Shown here: in pieces, positions 1-6,385 of the stretch | Layout: the number at the start of each line of letters is the position of its first letter | How positions within the stretch are numbered: position 1 is the stretch's first letter | NCBI RefSeq assembly: GCF_964021735.1 | Contig: NZ_CAXIBN010000113.1 | Span: forward strand, 1-10,552 | DNA from: Wocania_A sp964021735 | Lineage (GTDB): Bacteria; Bacteroidota; Bacteroidia; Flavobacteriales; Flavobacteriaceae | Reading direction: 5' to 3' | Length of the DNA: 10,552 bases | Made by a program: the position numbers and the translations under genes | The notes under the pieces: generated by a model | Told to the model about the DNA's origin: nothing | Seen by the model: only the letters and a program-made list of their open reading frames with translations | Database searches by the model: none

Positions 1-8
1 AAAGAAAT

Positions 9-791
9 TTATTTTCCAGGAAAATCAGCTTTACGCTTTTCTAAAAAAGCGGTCGTGCCTTCAGCAAAATCTTCAGTATCAAAACAGTTGCCAAATTCAG
101 AAACCTCAACCTCAAAACCATTTACACCATCTTTAAAATTCGCATTAATGGCTTTAATGGCTGCACTTATTGCCACTGAAGAATTTCGTGTTATTTTACC
201 TGCTAATTTTTCGCAAAATGGAATTAATTCTGCTTGAGTAGTTACGTGGTTTATTAAGCCGTAATTTAGTGCTTGATTGGCATCAATCATGCCTGCTGTT
301 ATAATCAATTCCATAGCACGTCCTTTACCAATTAATTGCGGTAAACGCTGTGTACCACCATACCCCGGAATAACACCTAGCGACACTTCTGGTAAGCCCA
401 TTTTTGCATTATCACTAGCTACTCTAAAATGGCAAGACATAGCTAATTCTAAGCCTCCGCCTAATGCAAATCCATTAACTGCCGCAATGGTTGGTGTTGA
501 TAAATTTTCAATAAAACTGAACAATAATTCTTGTCCTTTTTTAGCTAATTTTTTTCCTTTTTTTGAGTCGAAATTAGCAAACTCCGAAATATCTGCTCCA
601 GCAACAAAGGCTTTTTCGCCACTTCCTGTTACAATAATAACTTTGGTATTTTTGTCGTTGTCCGCACTTTTTAAAGCCTCATGTAAATCCTTAATGGTTG
701 CTTTGTTTAAAGCATTTAATTTTGTTGGCCGATTTATAGTTATGGTTGTAATGTTGTTTTGAAATGATGATAAAATGTTTTCGTAATTCAT
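9..791 (-). CDS. Enoyl-CoA hydratase/isomerase (crotonase family)
   Basis: A complete 260-residue crotonase-superfamily protein, the usual length for a single-domain enoyl-CoA hydratase. It probably adds water to trans-2-enoyl-CoA esters in the cytoplasm during fatty-acid or amino-acid catabolism. Visible motifs are the first oxyanion-hole strand AFVAGADI (residues 61-68), the second oxyanion-hole segment AVNGFALGGGLELAM (104-118), and LPEVSLGVIPGYGGTQRL (133-150). Both glutamates that act in rat mitochondrial hydratase appear conserved (E115 in GLELA, E135 in LPEV), so true hydratase activity is more likely than isomerase-only or dehalogenase activity. The C-terminal FLEKRK motif is typical of the family. 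The ATG start gives the full N-terminal beta strand. It lies 25 nt downstream of the histidine kinase gene on the same strand, so read-through is possible. The exact acyl substrate cannot be told from sequence. Confidence 0.93.
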   Translation of the reverse strand: MNYENILSSFQNNITTITINRPTKLNALNKATIKDLHEALKSADNDKNTKVIIVTGSGEKAFVAGADISEFANFDSKKGKKLAKKGQELLFSFIENLSTPTIAAVNGFALGGGLELAMSCHFRVASDNAKMGLPEVSLGVIPGYGGTQRLPQLIGKGRAMELIITAGMIDANQALNYGLINHVTTQAELIPFCEKLAGKITRNSSVAISAAIKAINANFKDGVNGFEVEVSEFGNCFDTEDFAEGTTAFLEKRKADFPGK

Positions 792-816
792 GATTTATGT
801 TTTGTAGATAACAGAT

Positions 817-2304
817 TTATTCTCTTGGAAAAGACACCTTAAACGTGGTTCCTTTATCTTTTTCTGATACAAATGTAATGCTACCTTTATAGGTTTCTAC
901 TATATTTTTTACCATAGCTAAACCAAGTCCCATACCGCTTGTTTTTGTGGTAAATTTAGGTTCGAAAACCATTGGTTTATTTTCCTCTGAAATACCTTTT
1001 CCGTTATCTGAAACAATAATATTTACATGATTGTTTTCTGAAGTTACTTGAACAATAACACTTGGGTGTTCCTTATTTTCTGGAATGGATTGAATACCAT
1101 TTTTTACTAAATTAGTGACCACTCTAACAAGTTGTGTCCTGTCTAATTTAGCAATAATTTTTTCTTCTTCGGTTTGAAAATGAATATAATCTTCATTAAA
1201 AATATCTAAAGCTAGCTTAACAATGCTAACCACATTTAAAGTTTCATTTTGTTGCGCAGGCATTTTTGCAAAATTTGAAAATGCTGATGCAATAGAACTC
1301 ATAGTGTCTATTTGCTGAATTAAGGTTTTACTGTATTCGTCAACTTTTTTATGAATATTTTCGTCTTCTGGATTAAACTTTCGTTGAAAATTTTGAACCG
1401 TTAAACGCATGGGTGTTAACGGGTTTTTAATTTCGTGAGCTACTTGTTTTGCCATTTCTCTCCAAGCTTGTTCTCGCTCGCTTTTTGCTAACTGCACCGC
1501 ACTATCCTCTAGTTCATCTATCATGCTATTATAAGATTTAACCAAGGTTGAAATTTCTTCACTGGTTTCGTCTATATCAATTTTTTCATTTCGCTTTTCT
1601 AATCGCGTCGCATTAATTTTATCACTAATGGTTTTAAGCGATTTTGTAATATACTTTGATAATAAAAATGCAACTCCAATTGCCATAAGCAAGACAAATA
1701 AATATGCATACATAATACGTCCTAAAAACTCGTTAAGTTCTTTTGAAAGAAAATCATCGTTCTCTAAATACGGGAAATTTAATATAGCTAAAGGTTTCGA
1801 TTTTTTGTCGATTATATAAGTGTATAAGGACTGAAATGTTTCTCCGTTTTCTTCATGATAATCTATATATCGATGCTCAGGAGTTTGAGATATACTATTA
1901 AGTTGAACGCTATTGGCTATACTGTTTAAAGTTTCAACATCAATACATTTTTCTTTTAGGCTAGGCTGTAAATTAGCTTTTGAAGAAATTAAAAGCACCC
2001 CTTCTAAGTCGTATAAATTTATTTGTAATCGATGTATTTCTCCAATATTTGCTATTTCTTCTTTAAAAATTAATGGAATATTTTCTGTTTTAACTTCCCA
2101 TGTGTTTTGCCTGCCATTTAAAACTTTATTTATATGCGCTTTTATACTTTGCTCTTTACGTTCTAATCGTTGTTTATGGTAATCATTAGTCTCTTCTCTG
2201 TATTGGTATATGGCTATGGCTGCAATTAATATAGATGCCAATAATACCAAGAGTATCATGGTTAAAAAAATACGCGTCCTTAAAGAGAGTTTTTTAAGTT
2301 TCAT
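817..2304 (-). CDS. NtrY-like membrane sensor histidine kinase
   Basis: A 495-residue two-component sensor kinase. In order: TM1 (about 12-33), a roughly 160-residue extracytoplasmic sensor region of no recognised family, TM2 (about 197-216), a HAMP-like linker, a dimerisation/phosphoacceptor helix with VAHEIKNPLTPMRLT (phospho-His H290), then a HATPase domain with an N-box (NLVKNG, 399-404), G1 box DNGKG (433-437) and G2 box GMGLGLA (457-463). The HEIKNPLTP form is characteristic of NtrY-type kinases. The frame is open upstream to a TTG at 2385, but the ATG at 2304 is preferred: it starts a normal basic stretch (MKLKKLSLRTR) just before TM1, whereas the upstream 27 residues look like translated intergenic DNA. 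No response regulator is adjacent, so its partner and signal are unknown. It sits 136 nt behind hemJ; I see no clear TAnnTTTG promoter in that gap. Confidence 0.92.
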   Translation of the reverse strand: MKLKKLSLRTRIFLTMILLVLLASILIAAIAIYQYREETNDYHKQRLERKEQSIKAHINKVLNGRQNTWEVKTENIPLIFKEEIANIGEIHRLQINLYDLEGVLLISSKANLQPSLKEKCIDVETLNSIANSVQLNSISQTPEHRYIDYHEENGETFQSLYTYIIDKKSKPLAILNFPYLENDDFLSKELNEFLGRIMYAYLFVLLMAIGVAFLLSKYITKSLKTISDKINATRLEKRNEKIDIDETSEEISTLVKSYNSMIDELEDSAVQLAKSEREQAWREMAKQVAHEIKNPLTPMRLTVQNFQRKFNPEDENIHKKVDEYSKTLIQQIDTMSSIASAFSNFAKMPAQQNETLNVVSIVKLALDIFNEDYIHFQTEEEKIIAKLDRTQLVRVVTNLVKNGIQSIPENKEHPSVIVQVTSENNHVNIIVSDNGKGISEENKPMVFEPKFTTKTSGMGLGLAMVKNIVETYKGSITFVSEKDKGTTFKVSFPRE

Positions 2305-2393
2305 TAGAGATTTTGCAATGGCATAAATATAGCAATAATCAAACCAAAAACACTTGATGTAAAATCTAAAAAAATAAAGCACCAAATTCTAAT

Positions 2394-2418
2394 AAATACT
2401 TTTTGGAATTTAGTATTT
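2394..2418 (-). terminator. Possible weak terminator hairpin after hemJ
   Basis: A perfect 7-bp inverted repeat (AAATACT at 2394-2400, AGTATTT at 2412-2418) with an 11-nt loop lies about 22 nt past the hemJ stop codon. It could mark the 3' end of the araC-hemH-hemJ transcript. The stem has only one G-C pair and no clean U-run follows on the minus strand, so it may be a chance hairpin in AT-rich DNA. Confidence 0.25.
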
Positions 2419-2440
2419 GAGATTTGATGTTTTTATTTTT

Positions 2441-2989
2441 TTAAGCTTCTGGGTTTTTATCTCTGATGTTTTTATAAAGTTTAAATCCGAGCATAATTAA
2501 TACACCCAAAATAATGATGCCGACTACTCCAAACATCCAACTTATAGCACTTTTTAAGATGACTAGAAAGATGACTGCAAAGAGAATAAAGGTGGCTCCT
2601 TCGTTCCAGATACGCATAAAACTTGATGTTTTTTTAACTACATCGCTCTGTAATTGCTTAAAATATTGATGGGTTTTTAGGTGATAAATGATGAGTAGTA
2701 AAACAAAAGTTAGTTTAACATGCATCCATGGTTGTTGTAGTAACGCTGGGTTTAAAACAAACAAGATGACGCCAAAAAATGTTGCTAAAATTGCAGATGG
2801 CCAGGTAATAATATGCCAGAGTCTTTTTGCCATGAGCTTTAACTGTTTACCTAAAATTTCTTTATCTGGCGATGATTTATGGAAGGCTTCTATTTGATAA
2901 ACAAATAAGCGCGGAATATAAAATAACCCAGCAAACCAGGTAATTATAAAAATAAGGTGTAGTGCTTTTATATAAAAATAGTACTCCAT
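2441..2989 (-). CDS. hemJ: Protoporphyrinogen IX oxidase HemJ
   Basis: A 182-residue integral membrane protein of the HemJ family (formerly UPF0093, distantly CopD-like). HemJ oxidises protoporphyrinogen IX to protoporphyrin IX in the cytoplasmic membrane, the penultimate step of haem synthesis. The N-terminus (IKALHLIF..TWFAGLFYIPRLFVY) is the family signature. H11 and K92 (in MHVKLTF) match the His and Lys that are conserved and functionally required in studied HemJ proteins. Four core hydrophobic segments are seen (about 5-25, 57-78, 90-105, 131-148), followed by a fifth at about 152-171 and a charged tail that go slightly beyond the minimal family length. It starts 3 nt after the hemH stop codon, so the two are likely translationally coupled. 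The pairing with ferrochelatase, which uses its product, supports HemJ over a copper-resistance CopD role. Confidence 0.9.
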   Translation of the reverse strand: MEYYFYIKALHLIFIITWFAGLFYIPRLFVYQIEAFHKSSPDKEILGKQLKLMAKRLWHIITWPSAILATFFGVILFVLNPALLQQPWMHVKLTFVLLLIIYHLKTHQYFKQLQSDVVKKTSSFMRIWNEGATFILFAVIFLVILKSAISWMFGVVGIIILGVLIMLGFKLYKNIRDKNPEA

Positions 2990-2992
2990 AAT

Positions 2993-4024
2993 TTAAACTG
3001 TTTCTACTTTTGTGCTAGCCCATTTATTAATCCAATTCGATAGCAAATTAACAAACGCTTCGTCATCATTTAAACACGGAATTGTGGTAAAATTTTCGCC
3101 TCCCATTTCATGAAAAATTTCTTGTCCTTCCATGGCAATTTCTTCCAAAGTTTCTAAACAATCACTCACAAAAGCTGGTGTTACAATAGCCATGTTTTTT
3201 ATGCCTTGTTTTCCTAAGCGCTCAATGGTTCTATCGGTATAAGGTTGTAACCACGGGTCGAAGCCTAAACGCGATTGAAAGGATGTTGAATAGGTGTTTT
3301 CCTTTAATTGAAGTTTTTCGGCTACCAATCTTGTTACTTCTAAACATTGATGTCTGTAGCAAAACTCGTGTGCTTTACTTGGGGTTACGCAACAGCTACC
3401 ATCTATTTTGCAATGCGATTTTGTAACATCGCTTTTACGAATATGACGTTCTGGAACACCATGATATGAGAATAGTAAATGCTCGTAGTTTTTATTTTTT
3501 AGATGTTGCTTTATTGAATTTGAAAGCACCTCAATATAATCTGGTTTATTATAAAACGCTGGCACAGATTCAATAGTGACATTAGGAAAATGTTGCTGAC
3601 GAAGTTCATCGGCTAATACCGTAATCGTTTCGGTTGTTGCCATAGCAAACTGCGGATATAATGGAAAAAGCAAAACCTTATCTACACCTTTATTAACTAA
3701 TTCTTGAAGTCCTTTTTTAATGGTCATGCTACCGTAACGCATCGCTAAAGCAACAGGAACATCAACTCGTTTCTGAATTTTATTTTGTAATCTTTCAGAT
3801 AATACAATAAGTGGAGAGCCTTCTTCCCACCATATTTTTTTATAAGCAGCTGCAGATTGTTTTGGTCTTGTATTTAATATAATACCTTTAACCAAAGCTG
3901 TTCTTGCAACAAGCGGGATATCGATAACACGCTCGTCCATTAAAAATTCGCCTAAATACTTTTTTACATCTTTTGGTTCTGGGCTATCTGGAGACCCTAG
4001 GTTTACTAGTAATATTCCTTTCAT
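2993..4024 (-). CDS. hemH: Ferrochelatase HemH
   Basis: A complete 343-residue ferrochelatase, which inserts Fe2+ into protoporphyrin IX to make protohaem. The N-terminal LLVNLGSPDSP (5-15), the central SYHGVPERH with the presumed catalytic H188, and SDCLETLEEI (287-296) with the conserved acidic residues are all present. Length is normal for bacterial HemH. Between residues 205 and 227 there are five cysteines (C205, C211, C212, C222, C227), spaced C-x5-CC-x9-C-x4-C; this resembles the internal cysteine segment reported to hold a [2Fe-2S] cluster in Myxococcus-type ferrochelatases, in contrast to the C-terminal cluster of animal enzymes. Cluster binding here is inferred. The gene starts 10 nt after the AraC regulator and ends 3 nt before hemJ, so it is probably co-transcribed with both. 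Confidence 0.97.
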   Translation of the reverse strand: MKGILLVNLGSPDSPEPKDVKKYLGEFLMDERVIDIPLVARTALVKGIILNTRPKQSAAAYKKIWWEEGSPLIVLSERLQNKIQKRVDVPVALAMRYGSMTIKKGLQELVNKGVDKVLLFPLYPQFAMATTETITVLADELRQQHFPNVTIESVPAFYNKPDYIEVLSNSIKQHLKNKNYEHLLFSYHGVPERHIRKSDVTKSHCKIDGSCCVTPSKAHEFCYRHQCLEVTRLVAEKLQLKENTYSTSFQSRLGFDPWLQPYTDRTIERLGKQGIKNMAIVTPAFVSDCLETLEEIAMEGQEIFHEMGGENFTTIPCLNDDEAFVNLLSNWINKWASTKVETV

Positions 4025-4034
4025 TTAAATTTTA

Positions 4035-4934
4035 TTATGTCTGAGACATCAAATATTTTTTGGGTGTTGTGCCGTATTTCTTTTTAAAAGCAGCTATAAA
4101 ATGGCTTGATGTGCTGTAGCCTACTTTATGCCCAACCTCATTTACATTATGGTCACCGGCTTCCAATAATTTTCTGGCTACCTCCATTTTGTAGTCAAAT
4201 AAAAAACTAAATACCGAATCGCCATAAATTTGCTTAAAACCTTCTTTTAGTTTTTTTAAATTCAATCCTATTTCATCAGCAAGTTCTTGTAAACTTGGTG
4301 GTTCTGACATTCTTGAAATAATAATATCTTTTGCTTTTCGTATTTTAATAACGTTAGTTTCATCAACTAAAAACGGGCATTGCTCAATATTTGCATCTTC
4401 ACTTCTATTAAAGTACAAACTTAACAACTCGTATGCTTTTCCTTTAAAATAAAGACTTTTTATAGATTGGTTGAGGTTAAAACTGATTAACTGATTTAAA
4501 ACAATGGCCATAGATGGTGAAATAACACCGTCTTTATAATACTTTTTATCCCTATTATCTTCATTTAAAAATGAAATATAATCGGCTTCTTGAGAGAATA
4601 ACCCATGAAATTTTTTAATGGATATTAATAAAGACACCATCCAAGAATTAGGATTCACTTCTAAATTAATGGGCAAATCGCGTTGCGGATTGTATAATAA
4701 CAATGAATTTTCTTCTTGAATATTTAAAGCATATCTGCCTTCGTTAAAAATAAATTTACTTAATCCTTTTACACAAAAATGAAATTGAATATAATCGCTA
4801 TCTATATCTCTTGCAACATGTTGAACATGATTATCGTCATTTTTATATGTAAAAACTAAAAAGCCACTATCTACTTGAGTTTCGTTAAACGACCTTTTAG
4901 CGACATTTTTTTTTGCAATTTCTTCGTTATTCAT
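4035..4934 (-). CDS. AraC-family transcriptional regulator, PchR-like
   Basis: A 299-residue regulator with a C-terminal AraC/XylS DNA-binding domain. The N-terminal part (about 20-160) is beta-rich and cupin-like, the presumed ligand-sensing half. The C-terminal part (about 195-297) holds two helix-turn-helix units: LQELADEIGLNLKKLKEGFK (215-234) and a second one ending in the AraC signature GYSTSSHFIAAFKKKYG (272-288). The LNLKKLKEGFKQIYGDSVF segment resembles PchR/YbtA-type regulators, several of which respond to iron-siderophore status. A Cys-Pro dipeptide (C186-P187) lies in the inter-domain linker. It is the first gene of the leftward hemH-hemJ operon and is divergent from hemA, the classic position for a local regulator. 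That it controls haem genes, and by what ligand, is inferred from position only. The ATG at 4934 gives the best-supported N-terminus. Confidence 0.9.
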   Translation of the reverse strand: MNNEEIAKKNVAKRSFNETQVDSGFLVFTYKNDDNHVQHVARDIDSDYIQFHFCVKGLSKFIFNEGRYALNIQEENSLLLYNPQRDLPINLEVNPNSWMVSLLISIKKFHGLFSQEADYISFLNEDNRDKKYYKDGVISPSMAIVLNQLISFNLNQSIKSLYFKGKAYELLSLYFNRSEDANIEQCPFLVDETNVIKIRKAKDIIISRMSEPPSLQELADEIGLNLKKLKEGFKQIYGDSVFSFLFDYKMEVARKLLEAGDHNVNEVGHKVGYSTSSHFIAAFKKKYGTTPKKYLMSQT

Positions 4935-4943
4935 TATCTTTTA

Positions 4944-4960
4944 TTTAGATTCATTCTAAA
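4944..4960. promoter_or_regulatory. Dyad repeat upstream of the AraC gene
   Basis: A perfect 6-bp inverted repeat, TTTAGA-TTCAT-TCTAAA, centred 18 nt upstream of the regulator's start codon and between that codon and its candidate promoter. It could be an operator for autoregulation or a small leader hairpin. AraC-family operators are more often direct repeats, and short dyads are common in AT-rich DNA, so the call is tentative. Confidence 0.25.
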
Positions 4961-4990
4961 CTACCAAGATTAAATCCATTGATACGACTA

Positions 4991-4998
4991 CAAAAGTA
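4991..4998 (-). promoter_or_regulatory. Candidate -7 box of the araC-hemH-hemJ promoter
   Basis: On the minus strand this reads TACTTTTG, matching the Bacteroidota -7 consensus TAnnTTTG. It lies about 57 nt upstream of the AraC start codon, giving a leader of roughly 50 nt. No convincing TTG upstream box is found 17-23 nt further upstream, where the DNA is mostly A/T, so the match is only half of a promoter. Confidence 0.4.
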
Positions 4999-5068
4999 TG
5001 ACATTTATCATATAATAATAAAAAAAGAGCTTAAAAAACCACAAACGATATTAAAAGTTCTTTCAGCG

Positions 5069-5100
5069 TTGTTTTTTTTCTAAACATCCCTATACATTTG
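5069..5100 (+). promoter_or_regulatory. Bacteroidota-type promoter for hemA
   Basis: A -7 box TACATTTG (5093-5100) exactly fits the Bacteroidota consensus TAnnTTTG, with a TTG (5069-5071) 21 nt upstream acting as the -33 element. Spacing is within the 17-23 nt seen for the primary sigma factor of flavobacteria. The predicted transcript would start near 5105, giving a short leader of under 20 nt before the hemA ATG, which leaves little room for a leader-encoded RNA control element. Confidence 0.6.
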
Positions 5101-5122
5101 CTAACGAAATTACAAAATACTA

Positions 5123-6385
5123 ATGCAGAAATACAATATATCTAGAAGTAACTACTTTTATGCTATTGGTTTAAGCTATAAAAAAGCTGATGCCGACATT
5201 AGAGGGCACTTTAGTTTAGACGAAGATTCTAAATTAGCTTTAATGAATCAAGCCAAAAAAAATGATATTGAAAGCTTGGTGGTAACTTCTACATGTAACA
5301 GAACAGAAATTTACGGTTTTGCACAACACCCTTTTCAGTTAATTCAATTACTTTGCGATAATACTAGAGGTACGGTTGAAGAGTTTCAAAAGGTAGCTTA
5401 CGTTTATAAAAATAAAGACGCCATTGCGCATATGTTTCGTGTAGGTTCTGGTTTAGATAGTCAAATTTTAGGCGATTTCGAAATCATTAGTCAGCTTAAA
5501 AAAAGCGCGAAACTTTCAAGAGAATTTGGGTTGCTAAATCATTTTTCTGAGCGTTTGGTAAATGCAGTAATTCAAGCAAGTAAGCGCATTAAAACAGAAA
5601 CCGATATATCATCAGGTGCTACATCTGTTTCTTTTGCTTCAGTACAATACATCCTCAATACTATAGAAGATGTTTCAAATAAAAATATTTTACTTTTTGG
5701 CACAGGTAAAATAGGAAGGAACACATGCGAAAATTTGGTTAAACATACCAAAAATGAACAAATTACTTTAATTAACAGAACTAAAAATAAAGCAGAACAA
5801 ATTGCTGGAAAATTTAATTTGGTGGTTAAAGATTATGCCAATTTACAAGAAGAGATTAATGCGTCTAATATACTAATTGTTGCCACTGGTGCACAACGAC
5901 CAACAATTGACAAACACCTTATTAATACTAATAAACCGCTTTTAATTTTAGATTTGTCGATTCCTAAAAATGTAGATGAAAACGTAAACGAATTAGAAAA
6001 TGTATCGTTGGTGCATTTAGATCATTTATCTAAACTTACCGATCAAACTTTAGAGGAAAGGAAAAAACATATTCCTTTAGCAGAATCTATAATTGAAGAT
6101 GTAAATACCGAATTTAATGATTGGTTAGAAACCAGAAAATTTGCACCAACAATTAAAGCTTTAAAACTTAAATTAAACGATTTTAAAGTTGCTGAGTTAG
6201 ATACACAACGCAAAAAATTATCAGACTTTAACGAGCAGCAAGCTGAAATAATTAGCAACAATATCATTCAAAAAATCACCAATCACTTTGCGCATCATTT
6301 AAAAGATGACAACATTTCTACAGACGAAAGTCTCGAACTTATTAAAAAAGTATTTCAGTTAGAACCTTCCACAAAAAATGTCTAA
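5123..6385 (+). CDS. hemA: Glutamyl-tRNA reductase HemA
   Basis: A complete 420-residue glutamyl-tRNA reductase, which uses NADPH to reduce Glu-tRNA(Glu) to glutamate-1-semialdehyde, the committed step of the C5 haem pathway. The catalytic cysteine is C58 in VTSTCNRTEIYG (54-65). The signature GSGLDSQILGDFEI (108-121) follows; most other phyla have LGE-x-QI here, and the LGDFEI form is a lineage variant rather than damage. The NADPH-binding domain shows GTGKIG (193-198) and LINRT (216-220), and the C-terminal helices (about 310-412) form the dimerisation domain. The ATG at 5123 lies just downstream of a good promoter. Its last 8 nt overlap hemCD (ATGTCTAA), so translation is probably coupled. 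As the first gene of the rightward operon and the pathway's usual control point, it is the logical target of the divergent AraC regulator. Confidence 0.97.
   Translation: MQKYNISRSNYFYAIGLSYKKADADIRGHFSLDEDSKLALMNQAKKNDIESLVVTSTCNRTEIYGFAQHPFQLIQLLCDNTRGTVEEFQKVAYVYKNKDAIAHMFRVGSGLDSQILGDFEIISQLKKSAKLSREFGLLNHFSERLVNAVIQASKRIKTETDISSGATSVSFASVQYILNTIEDVSNKNILLFGTGKIGRNTCENLVKHTKNEQITLINRTKNKAEQIAGKFNLVVKDYANLQEEINASNILIVATGAQRPTIDKHLINTNKPLLILDLSIPKNVDENVNELENVSLVHLDHLSKLTDQTLEERKKHIPLAESIIEDVNTEFNDWLETRKFAPTIKALKLKLNDFKVAELDTQRKKLSDFNEQQAEIISNNIIQKITNHFAHHLKDDNISTDESLELIKKVFQLEPSTKNV

Noticed and set aside
277..762. 161-codon plus-strand open frame
   Set aside because: It lies wholly antisense to the enoyl-CoA hydratase gene, which has full family motifs; the translation shows no recognisable domain and is a codon-bias shadow.
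2441..2989. Copper-resistance (CopD-like) protein as the identity of the membrane gene
   Set aside because: The N-terminal signature, H11/K92 pair, size and 3-nt spacing to ferrochelatase fit HemJ better.
5021..5082. A/T homopolymer tracts in the divergent region as a phase-variable switch
   Set aside because: The longest runs (A7 near 5020, T8 near 5072) are within what AT-rich intergenic DNA shows by chance and no variation can be assessed from one sequence.
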